From the NCBI RefSeq assembly GCF_001457415.1, contig NZ_LN881724.1, positions 2,108,001 through 2,172,000 on the forward strand: 64,000 nt of DNA, written 5' to 3'. Below the pieces are notes generated by a model. The model was not told the origin of the DNA and made no database searches. It saw nothing but the letters and a program-made list of their open reading frames with translations. Positions 9,916 through 18,599 of the stretch are shown here, piece after piece. The position numbers were made by a program, and so were the translations under genes. The stretch comes from Gorillibacterium timonense (GTDB taxonomy: Bacteria; Bacillota; Bacilli; Paenibacillales; NBRC-103111). The first letter of the stretch is position 1; the number at the start of each line of letters is the position of its first letter.

Positions 9916-11655
9916 CTATTCCCCCTTACCCTTGTCTTTAACGTTCTCCAATCTCCAGACCAGCCTTACAGCTAACCCGCCCAGTCTGGATGGACTCACT
10001 TCGATTTTGGCGTCAGCGCCGTAATAGCCTTGCAGTCGCTGATACACGTTCCATAGACCGCAGCCGGCATAATCGCCAGCCGGAATACGGAGGTTCATGA
10101 GCAGTTGGTCGAGCTGCTCCTTGTCCATCCCCTTACCGTTATCCTCCACTACCAGGTTCACAAGGCCATCCTTGACAGAAGCCTTGATTTCCACCTGGCC
10201 CGGGTAATCGACGTTCTCAAGTCCGTGCACAAGCGCGTTCTCCACGATCGGCTGGATAAGGAGTCGGGGAATGCGCTGCTCCGCCAGCGTATCCGGCAGC
10301 TCGATGCTGTAGGTCAGCGTCTCATTGCGAAGCCGGAGAATCTCCAGGTGAATGCGAACGAAGGCAAGCTCTTCCGAGATTCGAACTCCTTGATTGTCCA
10401 TTCGCGTTGTATAGCGATAATAGTCAGCCAGGTGATGCGCCATGTCGATGACGGCTCGATCTTTTCCCATCTTGGTCATATTGATGATGAATCCGAGACT
10501 ATTGTAGAGAAAATGCGGGTGGATCTGCGCCTGAAGCTGCTTCAGCGTTGCATCACGCGCATGGATACGCGATTGCAGGACATTCTCGATCAGATCTTGG
10601 ATCTGTTCCGCCATCTCGTTGAAGTTCTCCATCAGAAATGCGAACTCATTGTTCGACTTCGTTGGCAGCCGGTAAGCGTAATCCCCTCGTTTGATTCGCT
10701 GCACACCGCGGATAAGATGGAAGATCGGCCTCTGGACGTTCCAGTACAAAACAGATGCGGCAGCAATACCGGTTATGAGCAGAATGATCGAGGATGCGCT
10801 GAACAACACCCGCTGCTGAACGATCGGTCCGATAATCTGGTCAAGGGGCACAAAATCGATCAGATGCCAGTCCAGGAGGTTCGAATAATAATAAGTAATG
10901 AGATAACGCTTGCCATCGAATGTATGGATCAAAAACCCAGACGTCTGGCCATTGACCTTGTCCCCCAGCTCTGCGACAATATCGTCTAACTTCAAGCTTT
11001 CGGCAGACCGGCTCGTGATGTACTCGTATCCAGCCTTGTAGAAGAACGGATTATCAGAGTGGCCCGATTTGTAGGTGTCAAGCAGATTCTCGAAGCTCCA
11101 CTTGTACAGGTTAATGCGCACAGCCAGGTTTAGATCATCCGGATTAGCCGATTTGTGACCGGTCGTGATATAGGTCCGTGTAAACCCAGATCCTATACTC
11201 AAATCTTCACTATAGCTCCACCCGAGCGAGAAGCGGTTCACAAGCTCTTCATGATCATATTCATAGGAAGGAGAAGTAGAAATGGCTTCGCCTCGTTGAG
11301 GAAAATAGACGGTTACATCGTTTCGCCAATTACCCGATACGCTTGCCAACGACAACTTTTCCTGGATTAGCAGTCGGGTTTTCATCTGGGAATAATCGCT
11401 CATCTTGAAGTTGTACAGGTATTCAAGCACGTTTGAATCGATGAGCATGGGGGCGGAAATCAGCTCGAATTTTTCGATGCTGGCATCCAATTGCGCCATG
11501 AATAGCTCCATCCGGTTCAGGCTCGACTTGATGAGCTCCTCTTGGATGATCGTGATGCTTTTGTTCATGGAATAATAGTACAGCGCTTGGACCGGTATCA
11601 ACAGAATCAGCAGCAGCACAACCATTTTTTGAAAAATGTTGAGTTTGATCCGCAT
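9916..11655 (-). CDS. Sensor histidine kinase (YesM-like)
   Basis: The 579-aa membrane protein has an N-terminal membrane segment (residues about 10-28), a large extracellular sensor, a second membrane segment near 287-305, and a HAMP linker. A His_kinase (PF06580) segment with HPHFLYNSL follows (likely phospho-His381), then a C-terminal ATPase domain with QPIVENALVHG. It is the first gene of the sensor-regulator pair, and a cre box lies within its probable promoter. It signals to the AraC-type regulator downstream. Confidence 0.93.
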   Translation of the reverse strand: MRIKLNIFQKMVVLLLILLIPVQALYYYSMNKSITIIQEELIKSSLNRMELFMAQLDASIEKFELISAPMLIDSNVLEYLYNFKMSDYSQMKTRLLIQEKLSLASVSGNWRNDVTVYFPQRGEAISTSPSYEYDHEELVNRFSLGWSYSEDLSIGSGFTRTYITTGHKSANPDDLNLAVRINLYKWSFENLLDTYKSGHSDNPFFYKAGYEYITSRSAESLKLDDIVAELGDKVNGQTSGFLIHTFDGKRYLITYYYSNLLDWHLIDFVPLDQIIGPIVQQRVLFSASSIILLITGIAAASVLYWNVQRPIFHLIRGVQRIKRGDYAYRLPTKSNNEFAFLMENFNEMAEQIQDLIENVLQSRIHARDATLKQLQAQIHPHFLYNSLGFIINMTKMGKDRAVIDMAHHLADYYRYTTRMDNQGVRISEELAFVRIHLEILRLRNETLTYSIELPDTLAEQRIPRLLIQPIVENALVHGLENVDYPGQVEIKASVKDGLVNLVVEDNGKGMDKEQLDQLLMNLRIPAGDYAGCGLWNVYQRLQGYYGADAKIEVSPSRLGGLAVRLVWRLENVKDKGKGE

Positions 11656-11700
11656 ATCGGTTCCATCCTTATTTTGGCATTCTCACTGTTTCCGCTATTT

Positions 11701-11737
11701 TAAAATAATATGTAATCGTTTACAATACAATTTGGTT
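11701..11737 (-). promoter_or_regulatory. Promoter with embedded perfect cre box for the sensor kinase operon
   Basis: TGTAATCGTTTACA at 11711-11724 is a near-palindromic cre (minus strand TGTAAACGATTACA). On the minus strand TTGTAT, a 17-base spacer and TATTTT flank it, so CcpA binding would block RNA polymerase directly. The cre match is strong; the promoter hexamers are imperfect. Confidence 0.65.
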
Positions 11738-11841
11738 TGGAATTCTATTTTCGCATGATAATTCTACATCTTCCAACTCTGTTGGATTTCAAAATCGTCA
11801 GCTTTTGATAAATAAGTTTAAGACTGATCCATTTCTGTCAA

Positions 11842-12552
11842 TTATTTTTTACATCTCAGATAATACCCAAAGCCCATATTTTCGGATTCATTATCAACTC
11901 TGGTTGTTCTTTCTATTTCAAAATAATTTTGAAGCATACTCTCAAATTCTTCAGGTAATAAATTGAATTTGTCAGGTCGTCCAAGATATTCTTCTATTAA
12001 CATCATAATTCTACCAGTCGGGCTTTTAATGTTTGGAATATCAAGTACAAGTTTTCCGTTAGGTTTTAGTATCCGATGAGCTTCCATGATTGCTTTTTCA
12101 ACAAAACCTTTTTCAAAATATTCAAGTACCCCGATACATGCCCCAATGTCAAAATAGTTGTCCTCGTAGGGTGTTTCATGTATGCTTCCATGATATAAAT
12201 CGCCTATGACTAAACTCTTTTTATCGACAAATTCATTAAGCACTTGAATAGTTTCTTTGCTTATATCAACACCATAATATGTTGAAGGCCATTCGTCATA
12301 TCCCTTAAACATGAAGTTTAAACAACAACCAAGGTCAATAAAATTCATATTTGTACGGGGTAATAGATAATCCTTAATACTACTACATTCACTACCTCCC
12401 GACCCCGTTTCTAATTCCGCTTTATATAAAGAATAGTCAGGGTCATTTGTAATAGAATCAGGTAAATTATCGTAACCTGGGGCATCCTTTTTTCCATATT
12501 CAATAAAATGTCTGTCGTATGATTTAGCAACCAATTCCAGTTGATTTTCCAT
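11842..12552 (-). CDS. Class I SAM-dependent methyltransferase
   Basis: The 236-aa protein has a methyltransferase fold. Motif I reads FIDLGCCLNF, an acidic residue follows in YYGVDIS, then NYFDIGACIGVLEYF and the HRILKPNGKLVLDIPN strand typical of Methyltransf_11 proteins. The usual GCGTG is replaced by GCCLN, so SAM-loop geometry may be modified. The gene is clearly more AT-rich than its neighbours and stands alone between a sensor kinase and a transporter, which suggests recent acquisition. The ribosome site is AAAGGAG. The acceptor is unknown. Confidence 0.8.
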   Translation of the reverse strand: MENQLELVAKSYDRHFIEYGKKDAPGYDNLPDSITNDPDYSLYKAELETGSGGSECSSIKDYLLPRTNMNFIDLGCCLNFMFKGYDEWPSTYYGVDISKETIQVLNEFVDKKSLVIGDLYHGSIHETPYEDNYFDIGACIGVLEYFEKGFVEKAIMEAHRILKPNGKLVLDIPNIKSPTGRIMMLIEEYLGRPDKFNLLPEEFESMLQNYFEIERTTRVDNESENMGFGYYLRCKK

Positions 12553-12918
12553 TTGGCTATGCTCCTTTCAAAATATAATCTGTCGTTCACTATAGTCACC
12601 AATTACGAAACACATTACTGCAAAATCCTTTTTTGACCAGAATAGAACGAGTTGATCTCCGTGGTTATCTACTGTCTTTGTTCAACCGTCCGTTTAATCA
12701 CAGCCTCGAACTCTTTCGAGTTGATCAGCTTCCTTCGTGACCTCCTTGTTATATCTTACCTTTAGTTAAATATACCATACTACGTTATCATGCCCGTTAG
12801 CTTAATGAAGCGTCGTCTGTGTAACGGTTCACAAGCATTTGGGGGTTGCACGGGGAGACCAAACAGGAGCACAATGGATAGCGTGAAACGTTACCTTAAT
12901 CGTTTGGAAGTGATTGAA
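12553..12918. other. Intergenic stretch with no supported gene
   Basis: About 365 bases separate the divergent methyltransferase and EamA genes. There is a good AAGGAGG site on the minus strand near 12745, followed by a short frame whose tail reads KLINSKEFEAVIKRTVEQRQ but which has no clear start, so it may be a gene scrap. The frame of the EamA gene is open upstream to 12790 but has no ribosome site there. No RNA gene was recognised. Confidence 0.35.
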
Positions 12919-13779
12919 ATGTGGATTCTCTATGCTTTCGGTTCAGCCTTGTTTGCAGGTCTAACCTCGATCCTGGCAAAGGTGGGGATTAAAGATACCG
13001 ACTCTAATCTGGCTACGGCACTGCGAACCATCGTCGTACTGCTGTTTTCCTGGCTCATGGTTGCGGTTGTCGGCTCGCAATCCTCTATCCAAGCCCTATC
13101 GGGACGCACCCTTCTCTTCTTGGTATTATCCGGCTTTGCGACAGGGGCATCGTGGCTATGCTATTTCAGAGCCCTGCAGCTCGGCAACGTGAACCAGGTG
13201 ACCCCCATTGACAAAAGCAGCACGATTCTGACCATGCTCCTCGCGTTTTTATTCCTGAAGGAGATCCCTACTCCATTCATGTGGGCCGGGATTGTCGTCT
13301 TGGCGATCGGTACCTACCTGATGATTCAGAAAAAAGAAACAGAGCCGTCGAACGCCAACGGAAAGTCCTGGCTGTTCTATGCTCTCTTGTCCGCCGTCTT
13401 TGCCGCTCTCACCTCCATCCTCGGCAAGATCGGAATCCAAGACGTCGAATCGAATTTAGGGACAGCCATCCGGACGGTCGTTGTCCTGGCGATGGCTTGG
13501 GGAATTGTTTTCTTCCAGAAAAAGCAGGGGCTTGTAAAAGCCATCGACCGGAAAAGCTGGCTCTTCATCGGCTTATCCGGATTAGCAACCGGTCTATCCT
13601 GGCTTTGTTATTACCGTGCGCTGCAGATAGGCAAGGCCAGCTTGGTCGTACCGATCGATAAGCTGAGCATTGTCGTTACTGTTCTGTTCTCCTATGTCTT
13701 TCTGAAAGAAAAACTTTCGGGCAAGGCGACAGTAGGCCTGCTTCTCGTCGTTTCCGGAACCTTGCTGCTGCTGCTCTAG
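12919..13779 (+). CDS. EamA/DMT transporter made of two similar half-units
   Basis: From the ATG at 12919 this is a 286-aa membrane protein with about 10 membrane segments. The frame is open to 12790, but the protein similarity pattern starts at MWILYAFGSALFAGLTSILA. Residues 1-140 and 150-286 align end to end, with about 60 identical positions by hand count. Shared blocks include LTSILAK/GKIGI, SNLATALRT/SNLGTAIRT and SWLCYFRALQLG/SWLCYYRALQIG. In most EamA proteins the halves have drifted much further apart. It probably exports a small metabolite; the substrate is unknown. A weak GGAAGTG lies upstream. Confidence 0.85.
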   Translation: MWILYAFGSALFAGLTSILAKVGIKDTDSNLATALRTIVVLLFSWLMVAVVGSQSSIQALSGRTLLFLVLSGFATGASWLCYFRALQLGNVNQVTPIDKSSTILTMLLAFLFLKEIPTPFMWAGIVVLAIGTYLMIQKKETEPSNANGKSWLFYALLSAVFAALTSILGKIGIQDVESNLGTAIRTVVVLAMAWGIVFFQKKQGLVKAIDRKSWLFIGLSGLATGLSWLCYYRALQIGKASLVVPIDKLSIVVTVLFSYVFLKEKLSGKATVGLLLVVSGTLLLLL

Positions 13780-13921
13780 AAGGAGGCTTATCTGCTAAGG
13801 GCGAAATCGGGGAGAACAGGTTTTCGCCGCCGATCCTATGCATTCTACACGTTCAATTCGGACACTTCCTTCGTATGCTCCTTTTCTTTCTCCTCAGAGC
13901 TATGCAGCGGTGTCGAGACTT

Positions 13922-13953
13922 GTATCGATATTATCGATTAATAGTATCGATAC
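13922..13953. promoter_or_regulatory. Triple ATCGAT palindromic site before the LysR gene
   Basis: GTATCGATA (13922-13930) is mirrored by TATCGATAC (13945-13953), with a third ATCGAT between them (13933-13938). The site lies about 75 bases before the LysR start. LysR proteins usually bind such interrupted dyads next to their own gene, so this is a candidate autoregulatory operator. The rest of 13780-14027 shows no gene. Confidence 0.4.
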
Positions 13954-14027
13954 GATTCATTATACAGATGAAAATGAAGTTTGCTATTATAGATGAGACT
14001 TGTAAGGTGTTGTTTTAAGTCGAGAGG

Positions 14028-14921
14028 ATGAGACATACGGAGATCAGGCAGATTAAAACATTTATTAGCATTGCGGGATTAAACAGCTTCACACAAGCAG
14101 CCAAAGAACTTGGATATGCGCAATCGTCAATAACCAAGCAAATTCAATTGTTAGAAAAAGAACTAGGCGTGCTGCTCTTCGAACGGCTTGGCAAAACGAT
14201 CTCCCTTACTTCCGCAGGGAATGATTTTCTCGTCTATTCCAGACAAATGCTGAATCTATGGGAAGAAGCCAAAGGTTCTATTCGCGAAGCAGACAAGCCA
14301 ACGGGAAGACTAATCATCGGTGCAGAGGAATCCATCTGCGGGTATAAGCTTCCTGAACTATTGAAGGAATACAACAGGCGTTATCCGGACGTGGAACTTA
14401 TCCTAAAAATCGCATCCGGGTCTACTATCGAGCCTCTGCTCAGGGAAAATAATATGGATGTAGCCATTATTTCAGACACGAAACGATCATCACACGACCT
14501 TGTCGTCGAAATGGCGCAGGATGAACCTTTTGCTCTGTTAACCTCCCCCAGTCATTTATTGGCACATAAAAATGAAATCACCCTTGAAGATTTGTCTGTC
14601 TATCCATTACTAATGCCTGGTCAAGGATGCAGCTGGCAGGAGTTATTTCGAAAAGAGCTCGAAGAATCCAATGTAACGTTTAAGTTCATGGCTTTTGAAG
14701 GCAGCAATCACACCCTAAAGCAATTAGCTGTAAATGGACTTGGTATAGCCCTACTACCTTTATATACGGTTACTCAAGAGCTCGAAGAAAAGAAATTGGT
14801 CATGATTCCTTATCGGGACAAGCACTTCAAGCTAATCACCCAAGTCGTTTATCACAAGGACAAATGGAAATCCTCGGCGATTAATGCCTTTTTGGCATTA
14901 TACAAAGAGTGGAATTTTTAA
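14028..14921 (+). CDS. LysR family transcriptional regulator
   Basis: The 297-aa protein has an N-terminal winged HTH (SFTQAAKELGYAQSSITKQI, residues about 18-40). It is followed by the two-lobed LysR substrate-binding domain from about residue 90 (GRLIIGAEESICGYKLPELL). Full length for the family, it starts behind GAGAGG. It is followed after 45 bases by the EFR1-type ferredoxin gene in the same direction, which it may co-transcribe with or control. The effector is unknown. Confidence 0.92.
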   Translation: MRHTEIRQIKTFISIAGLNSFTQAAKELGYAQSSITKQIQLLEKELGVLLFERLGKTISLTSAGNDFLVYSRQMLNLWEEAKGSIREADKPTGRLIIGAEESICGYKLPELLKEYNRRYPDVELILKIASGSTIEPLLRENNMDVAIISDTKRSSHDLVVEMAQDEPFALLTSPSHLLAHKNEITLEDLSVYPLLMPGQGCSWQELFRKELEESNVTFKFMAFEGSNHTLKQLAVNGLGIALLPLYTVTQELEEKKLVMIPYRDKHFKLITQVVYHKDKWKSSAINAFLALYKEWNF

Positions 14922-14966
14922 CTTATCCATTATGTTCTTTCAACATGATTGTTAGGAGTCTGATGA

Positions 14967-15743
14967 ATGGAAACGGTAATTTTTTATTTTTCAGGGACTG
15001 GCAATAGCCTCACGGTTGCACGTGACATAGCTAATAAGCTTGGACATACAAGGATCATATCCATAGCGGAAGCGATTCAGGAAAACCACATTGAATTGCA
15101 TGAGGAACGCATTGGATTCGTTTTTCCGGTTCACGATCTTCGTGTCCCTTCGATTGTGAAGAGATTTATAAGGAAGTTGAAGTTCAATACGTCACATTAC
15201 ATTTTCAGTGTAGCTACATTTGGTGGGTTATATGGAATAGCTTTTTACGAATTGGATCAATACGTCAAGGAAAGCGGCGGACGCCTGCATGCGGGTTTCC
15301 CTGTCATCATGCCGGGCAATTCAATTCATCTCTACAATGCCTACCCTCCTGTGATTCAGAACCTGTTTTTCAAATGGGCAAAGAAAAAGGCGGGAAGCAT
15401 TTCAGAAATGGTTAGGGAGAAACGTTCCCACCGAATCCCCAAGGGGAGTCTTTTACTTCGGCATTATTTAGGCTCTGATCCTAAACCAATTGAGGATTCG
15501 AGCAAGATGGCTGAGAAATTTCATGCGAATGAAACCTGTATCGGGTGCAAAACCTGCGAAAGGATTTGTCCGGTAAGCAATATCAAGATGGTGGATAAGA
15601 AGCCGATTTGGGGTATTGCTTGTGAGCAGTGTGTAGCCTGTATTCAGTGGTGCCCTGTAAAAGCAATCGAATATTCGACTAAAACAGCAACAAGAAAGCA
15701 ATACAGACATCCTGAAGTGAAACTATCGGATATGTTACCATGA
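14967..15743 (+). CDS. EFR1-type flavodoxin/ferredoxin fusion protein
   Basis: The 258-aa protein begins with a flavodoxin-like FMN site (YFSGTGNSLTVARDIA, residues 7-22). It ends with two [4Fe-4S] motifs, CIGCKTCERICP and CEQCVACIQWCP. This order is that of the EFR1 family of electron-transfer proteins common in anaerobic and facultative Firmicutes. It is cytoplasmic and probably passes electrons between FMN and the two clusters. Redox partners are not evident; a pyruvate:ferredoxin-type enzyme is encoded elsewhere in the window (40.4-43.8 kb). Confidence 0.85.
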   Translation: METVIFYFSGTGNSLTVARDIANKLGHTRIISIAEAIQENHIELHEERIGFVFPVHDLRVPSIVKRFIRKLKFNTSHYIFSVATFGGLYGIAFYELDQYVKESGGRLHAGFPVIMPGNSIHLYNAYPPVIQNLFFKWAKKKAGSISEMVREKRSHRIPKGSLLLRHYLGSDPKPIEDSSKMAEKFHANETCIGCKTCERICPVSNIKMVDKKPIWGIACEQCVACIQWCPVKAIEYSTKTATRKQYRHPEVKLSDMLP

Positions 15744-15797
15744 ACGCGTTCTTCATCTCATGGGTATCTATCCAATCTGGCACTCAACCTCCTCCAA

Positions 15798-16445
15798 TCA
15801 TCTTCCCCCATAGGGAACTGCACCTTCCGCCAGCTCCACCAATGACACTCGGGATAGAGGCTTACTGCTTGAGATCGAGAAAGAGTACCCGTCCTTCGCC
15901 CAGATTACAAGGGAATAAAGACCGTTGCTTCCTTTTATCGTCCACTCTCCATACTCGTTGGAAACCGTCTCGATTTGAGTGTAGGTGTTGTAATCACCGC
16001 TCACATCGTTCTTTCCCGGTGCCATCCGCATGGTTAGTTGTTCCGTTCCGTTCGAGTAGTTCAGTTGGGCGATTTCTCCGAACCATACAGAACCGCTTTC
16101 CCATTTGTACCCATCGGGCAACGTTTCAAGGTCGTATAACGGAAACGCAAGGTGCTGAGACAAGTCAGATAGGTTTTGATACTGGGCGATAGGTAAAGGA
16201 ATCTGTACGGGAGGGGCAGGTGACTTTGAAGTCATAAGAGAAGGCAATGCCACGACCAAACCAATCGCGAGAGCGAAGCAAGCGGCAAATGAGAGAACGG
16301 CCTTTCGAGAGATGCGTAAAGCAATCTTTCTCCTCTCGGATCGAGGCCGCTCTGCTTGTGTTAACCGCGCCAGGATACGCTGTTCCATTTCGGGGGTTAC
16401 CGAAATCAATTCTTGCACTTGTTGATATTTATTCCTCAAAGTCAT
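15798..16445 (-). CDS. DUF4367 membrane protein, anti-sigma-factor-like
   Basis: The 215-aa protein has a short N-terminal cytoplasmic part (residues 1-47), one membrane segment (about 48-70) and an external DUF4367 domain (GKNDVSGDYNTYTQI and GEWTIKGSNG). The start overlaps the end of the sigma-factor fragment by 17 bases, the usual coupling of an ECF sigma gene with its anti-sigma gene. It would tether and inhibit the sigma factor. Since that sigma gene is truncated here, this gene may no longer have a working partner. The next locus (16864-17740) encodes a related DUF4367 domain. Confidence 0.7.
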   Translation of the reverse strand: MTLRNKYQQVQELISVTPEMEQRILARLTQAERPRSERRKIALRISRKAVLSFAACFALAIGLVVALPSLMTSKSPAPPVQIPLPIAQYQNLSDLSQHLAFPLYDLETLPDGYKWESGSVWFGEIAQLNYSNGTEQLTMRMAPGKNDVSGDYNTYTQIETVSNEYGEWTIKGSNGLYSLVIWAKDGYSFSISSSKPLSRVSLVELAEGAVPYGGR

Positions 16446-16650
16446 ACACCTCCTTCAACTGATCCTTCAAAACCATCCGGCCCCGGCGCAGCAAGGAACG
16501 GACCGTCGATTCCTGCTTGTTGAGCAGATTGGCAATCTGCGCCGTGGTCATGTCTTCCTGATAATACAGGTGAATGACTTCTCGATACTTAACCGGGAGC
16601 AAACTCACAGCCTCCCACACATATGAGAGATCCTCCCTTAGCTCACAAGT
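16429..16650 (-). pseudogene. 5'-truncated ECF sigma factor (region 4 only)
   Basis: The translation keeps sigma region 4 intact: SYVWEAVSLLPVKYREVIHL, then TTAQIANLLNKQESTVRSLL and RGRMVLKDQLKEVY. Upstream, the same frame stays open to a TAA at 16720-16722 but the sequence no longer resembles sigma region 2, and no region 2 is found in the other frames nearby. A 63-codon version could start at the GTG at 16620, but it could not bind core polymerase or the -10 element. I read this as the remnant of a deleted sigma gene beside its anti-sigma gene. Confidence 0.65.
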
Positions 16651-16863
16651 GATCGCGAGGCGGGAATAGCGAAGCGAGCATAAAGCGCCATCGTGATAAG
16701 ATGAAATGAAAAGCGACCTTTACCCCGTTTATGTATGGGAAAGGCAGCCGCAGCAGGACAATGTTATTCGTAAGAGGCTCCCCCTTTTATTCTCTGGAAA
16801 TGATCAAGAGGCGGCCCGGATATGAAGCACGATCCGGCCACCACGACTGCTCGTACATCAGCC

Positions 16864-17740
16864 TTAGTGAACGCTCTTGATAATCGTCTGAACTTTCTCA
16901 ACGGAAAGGGCGTTATCTGCCATCACACAATAGGTGAAGCCACCCGCTTCCCAAGAGGCAACGGAAACAAGTCCTTTATCCCCTTTAAGGGTAACCTTGC
17001 TCTCCCCGATGGTAACCGTGTTGGTGTTCTCATAGACGTTATAATCGCCGCTAATGTTGCCCGTTCCCTGAGATACACGATAGTGGACAGTGTTCTCTCC
17101 GTCCCTATAGATGATCTGTGCCATTTCGGTGCCGCTCATAACAGAAATTTCAGCCTGCTTGTAGGAATCGGGAAGTTCAGAAGGAACCGCGAAAGTCACG
17201 CCCATCGCCTTTCTTGCCGCTTCTACCGTGTCATAGGTTACAAAAGGGTCCGGGATCTGTATATTCTTAGATTCTTTGTTGATGATGATTTTCCCATCCT
17301 TTACAACAACGGCATCCGAATGGTTTCCCAGCACAATGCTGAACAACTTAACAGGGACATAGACAGACCCGCCGATTCGGACAGGGGCTGCACCGAGAGG
17401 GCCGGGAGCTGTCATGCCGAGGGAGTTCGTACTATAGGCAATATACTGGTCGAGCCCGATCACAACATCCGTTTCTCTCTCCATTTTCTGCATGTATGGT
17501 TTGCTCTTTCTCGTTCCATGTAATGGTAAAGCCAAGGGCTTCAAATACAGCCCGAGCCGGCACCATCGTAACTCCTTTAATCACCTTCGGCTCCAGCTTG
17601 ATCTCTTTTTGCGTGATCGTGACTTGGTTATCTTGATGAGGGGCGATCAGCATCGTATCCGATGGTTCAGCTGCAAGTGCAGACATCGGCAATGCAAGGG
17701 TAAGTGCGCAGGCCATCATCGTAGTCGAGAGTTTTTTCAT
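16864..17740 (-). pseudogene. Secreted stalk-domain/DUF4367 protein, broken by a frameshift
   Basis: The first part (17740 to about 17480) encodes a signal peptide (MKKLSTTMMACALTLALP) and the start of a copper-amine-oxidase-N-like stalk domain (GVTMVPARAVFEALGFTITW). The rest (VVIGLDQYIAYS, GGSVYVPVKLFSIVLG, then a DUF4367 domain with GTGNISGDYNVYENTN) is in another frame. The switch occurs in the GA-rich run at about 17473-17483, where a small slippage indel would rejoin the frames. It is either a recent pseudogene or a sequencing error. Product size would be about 290 aa. The DUF4367 domain is a paralogue of that in 15798-16445. Confidence 0.75.
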
Positions 17741-17860
17741 CGTTTCGTTCTCCTTTCATCTTCAACCGTTTAATCGGTTCTACACTCTAAACACAATTGA
17801 CGTCCGAAAATTGTTGCATGAGTTCCATTATTCTTAAAAAGGCTCGAACAAGAAGGGAAC

Positions 17861-17903
17861 AAAAAAAGGCTCGCATAATTGCTTGATAAGCAATTTGCGA
17901 ACC
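17861..17903 (-). terminator. Strong intrinsic terminator, probably the original tRNA-Leu terminator
   Basis: A long stem (17868-17882 with 17890-17903, GGCTCGCATAATTGC against GCAATTTGCGAACC, one bulge) is followed on the minus strand by TTTTTTT (17861-17867). It lies immediately downstream of the tRNA-Leu 3' fragment. This fits its having terminated tRNA-Leu before the island separated the two. Confidence 0.8.
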
Positions 17904-17916
17904 ATAGTTGTAAGGT

Positions 17917-17967
17917 TGGTGCGGTCGAGAGGACTTGAACCTCCACGGCTGTTTCACCACTAGAACC
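17917..17967 (-). repeat. tRNA-Leu(CAG) 3' fragment, putative att site of the island
   Basis: These 51 bases repeat 25429-25479, the 3' part of the intact tRNA-Leu including the encoded CCA. The match is in the same orientation, with a single mismatch near 17954. The similarity stops inside the anticodon region. A truncated tRNA 3' end on the far side of an AT-rich segment that begins at the intact tRNA 3' end is the usual scar of site-specific integration into a tRNA gene. The fragment cannot fold into a tRNA. Confidence 0.85.
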
Positions 17968-18061
17968 CATTATATGTACCCCTCAAGCCCGCCGATGTAC
18001 GTGTTTTACAGTATTATTTATTTCATTTCGTCCTTTAATGAGGGATTGGTACAACAGTGTT

Positions 18062-18340
18062 TTATCTTGAATACGATTGTTTGGTCGCGTTAGAGTAAGC
18101 TATACAACCGTTCTGAACGGAGTTCTGCCATTGTCTCCTGTTCCAATGAAGGCGTTGCCTCTCATTCAGTATGAGACATGCCCGTTGGGGCTTGACAAAA
18201 GGTTGCGCTACTTCAAACAATAACCCTGTAATCTCCAATTGCAACTTGTGAATTTCAGCCTGTGAGTGTTCATTTTCGGCAGGAACCAGATTCTATTCCA
18301 TATGCATAGCATGTCTCAATCGTTCCCGCTTACCAAGCAT
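18062..18340 (-). pseudogene. Small ORF interrupted by an in-frame amber codon
   Basis: Behind AAGGAGATGATGAAA an ATG at 18340 starts MLGKRERLRHAMHME, then TAG at 18293-18295. The same frame continues without a break for another 76 codons (AENEHSQAEIHKLQLEITGL and onward) to 18062. The upstream half reads as an amphipathic helix. I do not recognise the family. Either only a 15-aa peptide is made or this is a decayed small gene of the island. Confidence 0.35.
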
Positions 18341-18450
18341 TTTCATCATCTCCTTATCAGATTCATATTATCAACATTCCAGTAGCATATAATCACTCCA
18401 AATTATTAATCCATCGTACCTATTCCATAGCCAAACTGTGTAAAACGCTA

Positions 18451-18475
18451 AAAAACCCTTCTCAAGAAGAGTTTT
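18451..18475 (-). terminator. Terminator of the island operon
   Basis: AAAACCCTT pairs with AAGAGTTTT (one mismatch) around a short loop. On the minus strand it is followed by TTTTTT. It lies about 125 bases after the stop of the ApeA-like gene. A closely similar hairpin ends the tRNA-Leu at 25394-25416. Confidence 0.6.
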
Positions 18476-18599
18476 AATTGAATGTATGGTACGAGTGTTC
18501 TTAAAGCATTTTCACGAAAAGCCCCGTAATATCATTGGTTTCAGGGCAGTCAGAAAGCTGTATTTACTTAAAAAGATTACTTAACGATTGTATTGGGGG

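Noticed and set aside
10105..10989. Long open frame (294 codons) antisense to the sensor kinase
   Set aside because: It mirrors the codon pattern of the kinase gene, has no ribosome binding site and no recognisable domain. The same applies to the long antisense frame at 39488-40417 over ldh.
13860..13925. Minus-strand fragment reading like a protein tail (HSSEEKEKEHTKEVSELNV)
   Set aside because: It is only about 30 codons with no start or ribosome site and no recognisable family, so it was not called as a pseudogene.
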